A stretch of DNA of 33,201 nt, taken from Nostoc sp. WHI. Lineage in GTDB: Bacteria; Cyanobacteriota; Cyanobacteriia; Cyanobacteriales; Nostocaceae. This document shows, one piece after another, positions 7,964 through 15,988 of this stretch (the stretch's first letter is position 1; the number at the start of each line of letters is the position of its first letter). The notes under the pieces were generated by a model. The model made no database searches, was not told where the DNA came from, and was given only the letters and a program-made list of their open reading frames with translations. Location of the stretch: contig NZ_WBKM01000236.1 in NCBI RefSeq assembly GCF_015714725.1, positions 1 to 33,201 of the forward strand, read 5' to 3'. Made by a program: the position numbers and the translations under genes.

Positions 7964-8863
7964 TTACAATCCCTTCGATTTCCGAAACTCCTGAACAACA
8001 TCTTTTATATTACGTAATTCCCCTTCAACTAAATAGTTTAACTGTCGCATTTCATCTGCCGAAATCTTTCCAGCAAGTTGTGCGATCGCTTTTCTTAATT
8101 CTGGATATTTCTCTAAAATTTCTTGACGAAAAATCGGTGCTGCTTCATAAGGAGGAAAATACTGTTTATCATCTTTTAACACCATTACACCCAAGCGAGA
8201 AATCTGACCATCTGTAGAACTACCCGCCACCATATCCACCTGTTTTTGAATCAGCGCCCGATATACTAAACCCAAGTCCATAATTTGAGGGGGTTTGGTA
8301 AAGCGTAAGTTATAAGTTTTAGCTAATCCCGGAAAACCATCTTCACGCTCCAAAAATTCATAGCCAAAACCGCCGCGCCACTGTGGTGTATATTGACTAA
8401 CTTGGGAGAGAGTTTGAATGTTGTAGCGTTTAGCGTCTTCACCGCGAATAATCATTGCAAAAGTGTTTTCAAAACCCAAAGATGGCATTACTTCCAAATT
8501 GAATTCCTGAGCATATATTTGTTTTAGCTTCTCGTAAACTTCTTTAGGATCGCTTACTGCTTTTTGTTTTAAAATTCCAGTAAAAGCTGTCCCTGTATAT
8601 TCAATATAGGCATCAATTTTACCGGAAGTAATAGCACTATGACAAATAAAAGAACCACCCAAACGAGGACGACGATCTACTTTTAAATTAGTTGTCGCCT
8701 CGATTTGCTGTGCTAAAAGTTCTCCTAAAATATCTTGTTCAGTAAAATCTTTGGAAGCAACAATAATATTACCACCACTGCTACTACTTACATTTGATGT
8801 GCAGCCAGTGATTATCAGTAACAAAGCAAAACTTAAAAAGCAAAATGCCAAAAATCTTTTCAT
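7964..8863 (-). CDS. Osmoprotectant-type ABC transporter substrate-binding lipoprotein (OpuAC/OpuCC family)
   Basis: Binds a quaternary amine or related solute (glycine betaine, choline or carnitine type) outside the membrane and delivers it to the permease. 299 aa. A lipoprotein signal is visible: MKRFLAFCFLSFALLLIITGC, with the lipobox Cys at residue 21. Family features are VASKDFTEQDILGELLAQ, IDAYIEYTGTAFTG and DMVAGSSTDGQI. Specificity residues cannot be assigned from sequence alone. It starts 7 bp after the permease stop codon and is the last gene of the three-gene importer operon. The HK remnant follows. Confidence 0.88.
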   Translation of the reverse strand: MKRFLAFCFLSFALLLIITGCTSNVSSSSGGNIIVASKDFTEQDILGELLAQQIEATTNLKVDRRPRLGGSFICHSAITSGKIDAYIEYTGTAFTGILKQKAVSDPKEVYEKLKQIYAQEFNLEVMPSLGFENTFAMIIRGEDAKRYNIQTLSQVSQYTPQWRGGFGYEFLEREDGFPGLAKTYNLRFTKPPQIMDLGLVYRALIQKQVDMVAGSSTDGQISRLGVMVLKDDKQYFPPYEAAPIFRQEILEKYPELRKAIAQLAGKISADEMRQLNYLVEGELRNIKDVVQEFRKSKGL

Positions 8864-8870
8864 GACTTGC

Positions 8871-9494
8871 TTAATTTTTAACTTTTAGTTTATTCTCTAT
8901 CCAGCCAATTATTAAGTCAGCTAGTAATGCAATTACTGCCGCCGGAAACGCCCCGGCTAAAATTAACTGATCATTCACTACTGATATGCCGCGAAAAATA
9001 AACACTCCCAAACCACCAGCACCAATTGCAGCTGCGATCGTTGCAATGCCAATGGCAATTACAGTTGCTACTCGTACTCCTGCTAAAATCACTCCCATTG
9101 CCAAGGGCATCTCAACTTGTAGCAGTAATTGTGTATCTGTCATCCCCATTCCTTTCCCTGCTTCTCGAATCGCTGGATCTACACTAGTGATCCCTGTGTA
9201 GGTGTTGCGAATTATTGGTAAAAAAGAATATAAAGTCAAGGCAATAATTGCTGGTAATACACCTATGCCGGCAATGGGGATGAGTAAGCCAAACAGTGCC
9301 AAACTAGGTATAGTTTGCAAAATATTTGCTATACCAAGAATTGGTTGGCGAAGGTAGGTTTTGCGTGTAATCAAAATACCTAGTGGAATGCCTACAAATA
9401 TGGCAATACTGATAGCAATACTCACCAAAAATAAATGTTCTAGAGTATGCTGAAGGATTTCTGGAGCATACTTAACGAGGAAGAAATCTTTCAT
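8871..9494 (-). CDS. Osmoprotectant-type ABC transporter permease
   Basis: Inner-membrane channel subunit of the importer, about five to six transmembrane helices. 207 aa from the ATG at 9494. That ATG overlaps the TGA of the upstream ATPase gene as ATGA (9491-9494), a normal translational-coupling arrangement, so I prefer it to the ATG at 9521, which adds nine residues. The EAA-loop region (REAGKGMGMTDTQLLLQVEMPLAMGVILAG, residues about 110-140) contacts the ATPase. The family motif GIPLGILITRK follows the first helix. Confidence 0.9.
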   Translation of the reverse strand: MKDFFLVKYAPEILQHTLEHLFLVSIAISIAIFVGIPLGILITRKTYLRQPILGIANILQTIPSLALFGLLIPIAGIGVLPAIIALTLYSFLPIIRNTYTGITSVDPAIREAGKGMGMTDTQLLLQVEMPLAMGVILAGVRVATVIAIGIATIAAAIGAGGLGVFIFRGISVVNDQLILAGAFPAAVIALLADLIIGWIENKLKVKN

Positions 9495-10249
9495 AAAGTG
9501 TTTTTGGGGGAACGCAGACATTGGAGAAAGGCTAGGCTTTCTGGATGTTGCGATCGCATAAATTCATCTGTTGTCCCCAATACTACCAATTCTCCGCCAG
9601 ACATTAAACCAATTCTTGATGCCAACACAAAGGCTTCTTGAATATCGTGGGTGACGAAAACTACTGTCTTACCTAATTCTTGTTGCAAATGCCGAAACTC
9701 TTGTTGAAGTTCTAGACGCGTAATCGGATCGAGTGCACCAAAGGGTTCATCCATCAACAATACTGGCGGATCTGCCGCTAAAGCCCTGGCTACACCGACT
9801 CTTTGCCTTTGTCCTCCTGAAAGTTCATGCGGGTAACGCCCGGCGAATTGTGCTGGTTCTAAGCCTACCAATTGCAACAATTCATAAACCCGCGTTTTAA
9901 TTTGTTTGGGTTGCCAACCTTCTAAGGCAGGAACTAAACCCACATTGCGTTCTACAGTGAAATGAGGAAATAAACCAATTTCTTGAATTACGTAACCAAT
10001 TTTTCGCCGCAGTTTAATTTCATCCCATTGAGTTGTAGGAATGCCATTAAATAAAACTTCGCCTTGTGTGGGTGTGAATAGGCGATTAATTAACTTCATT
10101 GTTGTAGTTTTGCCGCTTCCACTGCGTCCAAGTAATACTAGCGCTTCTCCCTGCTGGATGGTGAAATTGAGATTTGATACCAATGGGCGATGATTGCGGC
10201 TAAAGGTGACATCGCGGAATTCGACGGCGGTTTGGTTATTTTGCGGCAT
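9491..10249 (-). CDS. Osmoprotectant-type ABC transporter ATP-binding protein
   Basis: ATPase subunit of the same importer, first gene of the operon. 252 aa. Walker A is LGRSGSGKTTTMKLINRL (residues about 36-53), signature [15 protein letters not shown], Walker B VLLMDEPFGALDP, and the switch histidine is in FVTHDIQEAF. The protein stops right after the ABC domain with no CBS domains, unlike many OpuA/OpuC ATPases that carry a C-terminal CBS pair involved in ionic-strength sensing. Osmotic regulation, if any, must act differently here. Confidence 0.92.
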   Translation of the reverse strand: MPQNNQTAVEFRDVTFSRNHRPLVSNLNFTIQQGEALVLLGRSGSGKTTTMKLINRLFTPTQGEVLFNGIPTTQWDEIKLRRKIGYVIQEIGLFPHFTVERNVGLVPALEGWQPKQIKTRVYELLQLVGLEPAQFAGRYPHELSGGQRQRVGVARALAADPPVLLMDEPFGALDPITRLELQQEFRHLQQELGKTVVFVTHDIQEAFVLASRIGLMSGGELVVLGTTDEFMRSQHPESLAFLQCLRSPKNTL

Positions 10250-10448
10250 GAGTGGCTTTTGATGGACGCTAGCTAATTACTGGCTATATGTATTATCTGC
10301 TGATTTTGCTATTATGCTAACCCTTGCTTTGCTCTATTCAGATTTTGTAGACACTGCTAAGAATTGTCTTAAGGCTTTACACTAGGGGAAGATCAGAAAG
10401 TGCGGAAAGTAAAAAGCAATAGGTCTAACAGTTGGCAATAACTATATT

Positions 10449-11606
10449 ATGAACTCGTTTGAAAGTATAAAAATTGAAGGATATCGTCGCCTGTATGATG
10501 TACAAATCAATATGCGACCTCTGACTGTGATGATTGGTGCTAACGGTGTAGGTAAAACTTCCCTTTTGGAGATTTTTTTACTCTTAGCAGCATCCGCAAA
10601 AGGTCAGTTAGAGCCAAAAATTTCAGATTTAAGTGGTCTGAATGAGATTATGACTCGTGATCTGGCTAATAGTTTAGCGATTTCCTTGTCAATGAATGTT
10701 GCAGACCATGCACCACTCGACTACTATCTCAAAGTTGCTACTAAAGGTTTGTCAGGTTTGTCATATGAAATTGCTTTAGAGACACTGACTCAACAGAATA
10801 ATCCTAATGCCACGTCAGCCTTCAAGCACATTGACTCTCGTGGTTTGGATGTTAAGTATTTCAGTTCAGAGGAGCAAAAGTTATTGCGTCCAAATTGGGA
10901 TCATAATCCCTTAGAAACTTCTCTTGCTCAAGTTCCAAAAATGTACCAAGAGCCAGAGACTTTGCGAAAAAGATTAGCTTCCTGCACCTTTTATGGAGCA
11001 TTAAATGTTGCTTCTAAAAGTCCAGTTCGTTTACCACAATCAATGCGTCCAGTTACCTTACCAGGTTCTAATGGAGAAGATTTAGTTTCCTGCCTTTATT
11101 ATTTGCGTGAAACTGGCTCAGAGCGATTTGAAATTATCGAAGATACCCTTACTGCTGCATTTCCAGATTTTGAGCGTTTATCGTTTCCGCCAGTAGCAGC
11201 AGGAACTTTAGCAATGACATGGAAAGATAAAAATTTTTCTAAGCCCCTTTATACGCACGAACTATCAGAGGGGACTTTGCGGTTTCTCTGGTTAGTCACA
11301 CTGCTCCAAAGTCCAGATTTAACTGCTGTAACTCTCATAGATGAACCAGAAGTTAGTTTGCATCCAGAATTATTGCAATTACTAGCTGATTTAATGCGAG
11401 AAGCTAGCCAACGAACTCAGCTAATTGTGTCCACCCATTCAGATAGATTAATCCGATTTTTAAAACCAAAAGAAGTGTTAGTTTGTGACGTTGAAGATGG
11501 ACTAACTACCATGAATTGGGGTGATTCTTTTGATTTAGAAAAATGGCTAGTAGATTATAGTTTAGATCAAATTTGGGCAATGAACTTAATAGGTGGTCGT
11601 CCATGA
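10449..11606 (+). CDS. AAA family ATPase (AAA_21/OLD-like), putative defence component
   Basis: 385 aa. The N-terminus has the SMC/RecF-like beginning (ESIKIEGYRRLYDVQINM), Walker A MIGANGVGKTSLLE (about residues 30-43), a signature-like LSEGTLRFLWL near 275, and Walker B TLIDEPEVSLHPELL followed by the STHSDRLI histidine motif. No nuclease domain is fused at the C-terminus, where OLD proteins have TOPRIM. The next gene, overlapping by ATGA, supplies a TOPRIM-like protein, so the pair looks like a split OLD-type system. Known relatives with this architecture belong to phage-defence or abortive-infection loci; that role here is inference. No phage or plasmid gene is adjacent. Confidence 0.75.
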   Translation: MNSFESIKIEGYRRLYDVQINMRPLTVMIGANGVGKTSLLEIFLLLAASAKGQLEPKISDLSGLNEIMTRDLANSLAISLSMNVADHAPLDYYLKVATKGLSGLSYEIALETLTQQNNPNATSAFKHIDSRGLDVKYFSSEEQKLLRPNWDHNPLETSLAQVPKMYQEPETLRKRLASCTFYGALNVASKSPVRLPQSMRPVTLPGSNGEDLVSCLYYLRETGSERFEIIEDTLTAAFPDFERLSFPPVAAGTLAMTWKDKNFSKPLYTHELSEGTLRFLWLVTLLQSPDLTAVTLIDEPEVSLHPELLQLLADLMREASQRTQLIVSTHSDRLIRFLKPKEVLVCDVEDGLTTMNWGDSFDLEKWLVDYSLDQIWAMNLIGGRP

Positions 11607-12208
11607 AAATAGCGATTTTAGTTGAGGGTGCAACAGAAACGGCATTTAAGCAGATTTTATTAGATTTTCTCAAGTTGCGCTTGCAACAACAAATGCCCAG
11701 ACTTCAGTTTATACCAGATGATGGTCGGATTCCCAAAGAAGAAAGACTCAGGCGCAAGGTTGAGAATTTATTGACGGGGAGAGATGCTTTCGATGCTGTA
11801 ATTGCATTAACAGATGTTTATACAGGAACCGATGATTTTAAAGATGCAGCAGATGCTAAAGATAAAATGAAAATGTGGGTGGCGAATAACTCTAATTTTT
11901 ATCCCCATGCAGCGCAGTATGATTTTGAAGCTTGGCTATTACCATACTGGCCAACTATTCAAAGATTGGCTGGACATAATAAGTCAGCACCAGGGGACTT
12001 ACCTGAGCAGGTAAATCACAATAAATCTCCGTCATATCATATTAAAGAAATATTTGAGTTAGGTAAAAAACGCAGTTATAGTAAAACACGCGATGCAGCC
12101 AAAATTTTAAAAAACCAAGATTTGATGATTTCAGTTAGTCAGTGTCCTGAATTAAAAGCATTCATAAACACTATTTTGCTTCTTTGTGAAGTTAATTTGA
12201 TTCCATGA
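11603..12208 (+). CDS. DUF4276 family protein, TOPRIM-like putative nuclease
   Basis: 201 aa from the ATG at 11603, which overlaps the ATPase stop as ATGA and is preceded by AGGTGG. An upstream in-frame start at 11573 would add 10 residues. TOPRIM-like features are ILVEGATETAFK (residues 4-15, acidic first motif), LTDVYTGTDDF with the acidic DxD-type strand, and the DUF4276-typical HAAQYDFEAWLLP. It is expected to be a metal-dependent nuclease or nucleic-acid-binding effector controlled by the coupled ATPase. I did not see any additional effector domain. The family assignment is by motif memory, not by search. Confidence 0.65.
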   Translation: MKIAILVEGATETAFKQILLDFLKLRLQQQMPRLQFIPDDGRIPKEERLRRKVENLLTGRDAFDAVIALTDVYTGTDDFKDAADAKDKMKMWVANNSNFYPHAAQYDFEAWLLPYWPTIQRLAGHNKSAPGDLPEQVNHNKSPSYHIKEIFELGKKRSYSKTRDAAKILKNQDLMISVSQCPELKAFINTILLLCEVNLIP

Positions 12209-12270
12209 CTGAACAGATTGCCTACTCACTTAGAGTTAAATATTGAACTTGCTAAGTAAAGAGTTAGGAG

Positions 12271-12290
12271 AGACGCGAACAATCGCGTCT
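12271..12290. terminator. Hairpin between convergent genes
   Basis: AGACGCG-(6 nt)-CGCGTCT, a perfect 7-bp stem between the convergent ends at 12208 and 12310. It has no long T-run, so termination is uncertain. The same hairpin type occurs as a dispersed repeat in Nostoc genomes. Confidence 0.45.
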
Positions 12291-12309
12291 GTACAGGAGT
12301 CATCTTGTA

Positions 12310-12705
12310 TTATGCAGTTTTAGCATTCTCATCTAATGCTTGCTCTGTAACATTTCTCAAGCGGCTCGATCTGATTTTGCGGGCGCGATCGCTATTGCGA
12401 ACACCACCCGCCATTTCATATTCACGGCTGTCTTTGCCGTACTTGATAGCAACCACCATCAGCATCTTCTCAGAAAGCTGACTCAAATTTTTTTCCATCT
12501 CTTCAATTTCAGTTTTAGAAGAGTCAACCAGAGACAAAGCGGTATTGTAAACATCAAGTTTGTTGCGTAACTGATCAGTTGACTCAATGAGTTTTTCCAG
12601 GCTATAATCTTCATCATATTTGATGTTTGGAACAATCGATTTAAGTCCGGCGGATCTTAACTGAGCTTTTTCTAAAACGCGAGATGTACGTTTTTGACGA
12701 GACAT
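12310..12705 (-). CDS. Conserved-looking hypothetical protein with central coiled coil
   Basis: 131 aa, cytoplasmic, no signal peptide. The N-terminus is basic (MSRQKRTSRVLEKAQLRS). The middle (residues about 45-85) is heptad-like and charged, consistent with a coiled coil. The C-terminal section KYGKDSREYEMAGGVRNSD is followed by an arginine-rich patch (RARKIRSSRLRN) that could bind nucleic acid or a membrane. ATG start at 12705 without a strong ribosome-binding site. I do not recognise a named family. It stands alone between the candidate defence pair and the minisatellite. Confidence 0.65.
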   Translation of the reverse strand: MSRQKRTSRVLEKAQLRSAGLKSIVPNIKYDEDYSLEKLIESTDQLRNKLDVYNTALSLVDSSKTEIEEMEKNLSQLSEKMLMVVAIKYGKDSREYEMAGGVRNSDRARKIRSSRLRNVTEQALDENAKTA

Positions 12706-12892
12706 AAATTTATTCTTTTAAGATGTTTCTATTACTAGCTTGCCTCAGTTAAACCACATTCCGGTTCAGCATAACTCACAGTTTTTCTAATAAACTTTTC
12801 ATGTGATACTAGTAATTTCTCGGTATTTAAACACTAGGTGTTGACTTTTGTAGAAATAATTGCCTAAGTTTCATAAAAGTTTTAAGGCAGAC

Positions 12893-13123
12893 CGCTCCCG
12901 TCACGAGAGATACCGCTCCCGTCACGAGAGATACCGCTCCCGTCACGAGAGATACCGCTCCCGTCACGAGAGATACCGCTCCCGTCACGAGAGATACCGC
13001 TCCCGTCACGAGAGATACCGCTCCCATCACGAGGTAGACCACTCTCGGCACGAAAAATACCGCTCCCGTTACGAGGTAGACCACTCCCGGCACGAGAAAT
13101 ACCGCTCTCATCACGAGAGATAC
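12893..13123. repeat. 21-bp minisatellite, 11 units
   Basis: Eleven head-to-tail 21-base units (231 bp) with core CGCTCCCGTCACGAGAGA. The first six (12893-13018) are identical. The last five diverge and partly alternate between two forms (GAGGTAGAC ends and CGGCACGA(A/G)AAATAC ends), suggesting an older 42-bp period. Because 21 is a multiple of 3, long open frames appear on both strands (heptapeptide RSRHERY on plus, SLVTGAV or GISRDGS on minus). The only plus-strand start is TTG, and unit differences are mostly amino-acid changing, so I treat it as noncoding. There are no spacers, so it is not a CRISPR array. Confidence 0.9.
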
Positions 13124-13193
13124 CGCGCCATCGCAGGTTAGGCGAATCCAATTGCTGCGATCGCACCCCATAAGCGTGATGACAAATGTTCTA

Positions 13194-13823
13194 TCATGCG
13201 ATTTCCTCCTTCAATAACCTTACTAAGATTCTCATTAATTGTTCAATATCTTCGACTACTCTATAGCTATTTATGCCTAACTCAAAATGTTTATTTACTC
13301 TATCAAGACAAGCAAACTGCCACAACTTCCCTGTAGTAACACAACCTGTTAATATTGGTTGTTCTACAACAGTTGGGGAATCCTCCCATAAATCCAGTGC
13401 AACCATTTCAGCTACTAATTGAGTAAAGCCTCTACTTAAATCGGCTTGTTTTGCTTCTATGACTAATAGTTGACTTGGTTGGGCAGTTCTAATTAAATAG
13501 TCTAATGTACCTTGAAGTTGATTATTGACTCTCAGGCTAAATTCTATTCTTAGCTTCGCCTTCGTGTAATGAATCAACTCTAGTACTATTCTAGAAATAA
13601 TTACTTCTCTTCTGGCTAACTCGGTAGTCAACTCTACATAAGGGAGAGCTTCTTCTATCCTTTCCCTCAATTCAATCAACCTATCCAATTTGCTTGAGTA
13701 TTGCGGCAATTGAAATACTTTGTATTCTAGTGAATAACCTAAAGCTTGGGCTAAATCTTCAGAGTAATATCCGCTTTCAAAGTATTTACTAAAGGTGTAC
13801 GTCTGATTCGGATCTAATTTCAT
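13194..13823 (-). CDS. PD-(D/E)XK-like nuclease-fold protein, paralogue A
   Basis: 209 aa from the ATG at 13823, chosen because it aligns with the start of paralogue B at 15989; a TTG at 13877 is the alternative. After the N-terminal QTYTFSKYFE motif and a helical region, the core reads QLQGTLDYLI, then LLVIEAKQADLSRGFTQL. This gives the D-(x)n-ExK arrangement of the PD-(D/E)XK nuclease fold with a following Gln. A VTTGKLWQFACLDR stretch and a C-terminal helix follow. The spacing and motif suggest a restriction-endonuclease-like fold, but activity and substrate are unknown. It ends just right of the minisatellite. Confidence 0.65.
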   Translation of the reverse strand: MKLDPNQTYTFSKYFESGYYSEDLAQALGYSLEYKVFQLPQYSSKLDRLIELRERIEEALPYVELTTELARREVIISRIVLELIHYTKAKLRIEFSLRVNNQLQGTLDYLIRTAQPSQLLVIEAKQADLSRGFTQLVAEMVALDLWEDSPTVVEQPILTGCVTTGKLWQFACLDRVNKHFELGINSYRVVEDIEQLMRILVRLLKEEIA

Positions 13824-13920
13824 TTCTAATAGCCCGGTAACGCTATTGTTCTCATTCCCAAAGATAACCCCTGGCAATGTTTCATCGACAGTTTAGACGA
13901 TTTCTCCGATGATTTTATGA

Positions 13921-14316
13921 CTAATTGCGATCGCTCTCATTTTGAATTTCTCTGGCAGCAGCAAGGGCTTTTTGCAGTGCTAGTTCTTTAAGATTTGGTG
14001 GCAAATAGTTGGCTAGTTCTGTCAGCTAGTTGACTTTCCAATATGGGTTTTGTAAAGCATAAGGTAGTCCTTGTTCAGCAGTCCACACATTGTTTTTAAC
14101 TAATGCAACTAGCAGTTCTACAGGTAAATTACCTGCCAAACTATTCAGGGATGTAGTAATCAAAGCATAGCGACACTGCAAACCTACAACTTGGGGCAAA
14201 GTTGATTCAGTCCAATTCGCCTCTGCTAGTTCCCAAGCACGAGAAATATCTGTTATGTAACCCCCAGCCTGTCCTAATTTTTCTCGCGCATAACTTCTTT
14301 TTTCAAATTGGTATCA
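13921..14316 (-). pseudogene. Fragment of a helical-repeat protein (LPPxLxxxALAAARxI repeat)
   Basis: Minus-strand translation gives EKLGQAGGYITDISRAW, LVALVKNNVWTAEQGLPYAL, then a TAG at 14026-14028, and in the same frame LTELANYLPPNLKELALQ and KALAAAREIQNESDRN up to a TAG at 13921-13923. The unit LPPNLKELALQKALAAAR resembles the repeated segments of large helical-repeat proteins of filamentous cyanobacteria. No start codon context or upstream domain remains; the fragment begins near 14316 at sequence unrelated to it. The internal stop and missing ends show decay. Confidence 0.6.
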
Positions 14317-14369
14317 GATCAACGGCAAATAAGGACTACCGTTGATCATGTGTTTGTAGAGCGTGGATT

Positions 14370-15548
14370 TTAAGCAGCCTGACCTGGCTTAAGCACAATC
14401 TTGATACAATTGTCTTTCTTGTGCTTAAAGATTTCGTAGCCGTGCGGGGCTTGCTCTAGCGGCAGACTGTGAGTAATTACAAACGAAGGGTCAATATCGC
14501 CGTTCTGAACGCGATCAAGTAGTGTCTGCAAATACCGATGTACGTGCGTTTGTCCTGTTTTCATGGTTAAGCCTTTGTTCATAAAAGCACCCATTGGTAT
14601 CTTGTCTACAAAGCCCGTGTAAACACCGGGAACCGATACGGTGCCGCCTTTACGACAGGCAACGATCGCTTGACGCAATACATTGGGGCGATCTGTTTCC
14701 AGTCGCACCGTCTGCATCGCCTTATCATAGAAGCCTTCTAAACCCATGCCGTGAGCTTCCATTCCCACCGCATCCATCACCGAATCGGGCCCAAGCCCCC
14801 CAGTCATTTCTTTAAGGGCTTCACCCACCTCGATTTCTTCAAAGTTCAAAACTTCTGCTCCGCCATCTTTTGCCATCTGGAGCCGTTCGGGAACGCGATC
14901 AATTGCAATGACGCGCCCAGCACCCAACATAAAGGCACTTCTAATGGCAAACTGCCCAACTGGCCCGCAACCCCAAATTGCAACCGTATCTCCTGGTTGG
15001 ATGTCACAATTTTCTGCTGCCATATAACCAGTGGGAAAAATATCAGTGAAAAACAGGACTTGTTCATCTGCTAGTCCATCGGGGATTTTGAATAACCCGA
15101 CATCGGCAAAGGGAACGCGGGCATATTCCGCTTGACCTCCTGCGTAGCCTCCCGTCAAAGCGGAGTAGCCAAAAAGACCCGATGGAGAATGACCCATCAT
15201 TTTTTCCGCCATCCAAGCATTAGGGTTGGAGTTATCGCACAACGACCATAAATCCCGATTGCAGAAGAAACACGAGCCGCAAGAAATCGTAAAGGGGACA
15301 ACGACGCGATCGCCAACTTTTTTATTTTTAACGGCACTACCTAATTCAACGATCTCTCCCATGAATTCATGTCCCAAGATGTCGCCAGGTTTCATTGTGG
15401 GGTTGAAGCCGTTATACAGATGCAAATCAGAGCCGCAGATCGCCGTTGAGGTGATTTTCACGATCGCATCACGCGGATTAATGATTTTGGGATCGGGTAC
15501 GGTTTCAACCTCTACCTTGTTCGTACCTTGCCAACAAACTGCTTTCAT
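14370..15548 (-). CDS. Zinc-dependent alcohol dehydrogenase, glutathione-independent formaldehyde dehydrogenase-like
   Basis: 392 aa, medium-chain dehydrogenase/reductase. Catalytic zinc ligands are seen in [10 protein letters not shown] (Cys38) and [10 protein letters not shown]. The structural zinc site has four cysteines in [15 protein letters not shown]. The Rossmann motif is [17 protein letters not shown], followed by [11 protein letters not shown], with Asp as the NAD-selective residue. The long insert around [16 protein letters not shown] and the C-terminal half fit the formaldehyde dehydrogenase-like branch. The substrate could be another short aldehyde or alcohol. Ribosome-binding site AGGAG lies 11 bases before the ATG at 15548. 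An SRPBCC-like remnant sits just upstream on the same strand. Confidence 0.88.
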   Translation of the reverse strand: MKAVCWQGTNKVEVETVPDPKIINPRDAIVKITSTAICGSDLHLYNGFNPTMKPGDILGHEFMGEIVELGSAVKNKKVGDRVVVPFTISCGSCFFCNRDLWSLCDNSNPNAWMAEKMMGHSPSGLFGYSALTGGYAGGQAEYARVPFADVGLFKIPDGLADEQVLFFTDIFPTGYMAAENCDIQPGDTVAIWGCGPVGQFAIRSAFMLGAGRVIAIDRVPERLQMAKDGGAEVLNFEEIEVGEALKEMTGGLGPDSVMDAVGMEAHGMGLEGFYDKAMQTVRLETDRPNVLRQAIVACRKGGTVSVPGVYTGFVDKIPMGAFMNKGLTMKTGQTHVHRYLQTLLDRVQNGDIDPSFVITHSLPLEQAPHGYEIFKHKKDNCIKIVLKPGQAA

Positions 15549-15571
15549 TGCTTGAGTCTCCTAAAGTTAAG

Positions 15572-15655
15572 TTATTCGTGATCTGTTGTCGCAATCTCGC
15601 CCGTTTCCATCAGCATTTTGAAGCGGTGCAGATTATCTCGTTCAAACAGGTGCTA
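15572..15655 (-). pseudogene. C-terminal remnant resembling an SRPBCC family protein
   Basis: About 27 codons reading HLFERDNLHRFKMLMETGEI and ending TAA at 15572. The pattern LxRFKxLMETGEIxTT is typical of the C-terminus of cyanobacterial SRPBCC (cyclase/dehydrase-like) proteins. An in-frame stop lies immediately upstream, so only the tail remains. Its place right before the dehydrogenase suggests the two were once a unit. Confidence 0.4.
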
Positions 15656-15988
15656 TGACAATCTGGGCAAGTTGGAATAAACTGCGGCATCTGTGGATTT
15701 ACTTGGTTTAAGCCTGGGTTATAGTATTTATCTCCTAAGAATGCTATTTCATCTTAGGGAAACACTCGGTTAATCATCTCTAGCGCAAGGGTGTTTGTAG
15801 CGATCGCCTATCTATGTTGAAAGGCTGATTAGGTATTCGGTTTAGTTGTATGCTTAAAACTTGCGCCAAAATAACTTATGTGATCAATTGACAAGGTAAG
15901 GTAAGTGTGCATTAAGTGAGATGTCATTCTCAAAACCAAGTAAAAATAATCGTAGAGTAGTGTATGCCATCCACACGAAAACTGCTGT
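15656..15988. other. Intergenic region upstream of the nuclease-fold gene
   Basis: About 330 bp between the SRPBCC remnant and the plus-strand gene at 15989. It contains no open frame with protein-like composition. A HIP1-like GCGATCGC occurs near 15800. The promoter for the gene at 15989 should lie here, but I cannot place it. Confidence 0.4.

Noticed and set aside
10449..12208. Calling the ATPase/DUF4276 pair a specific named defence system
   Set aside because: I could not distinguish between several ATPase plus TOPRIM-like systems from motifs alone.
12893..13123. CRISPR array
   Set aside because: Units are directly adjacent with no unique spacers, and no cas gene is nearby.
12827..13171. 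Open frames on both strands across the minisatellite (RSRHERY, SLVTGAV and GISRDGS repeat peptides)
   Set aside because: They arise because the 21-bp unit has no stop in several frames. The plus-strand frame starts only with TTG, no ribosome-binding site is visible, and unit differences are mostly non-synonymous.
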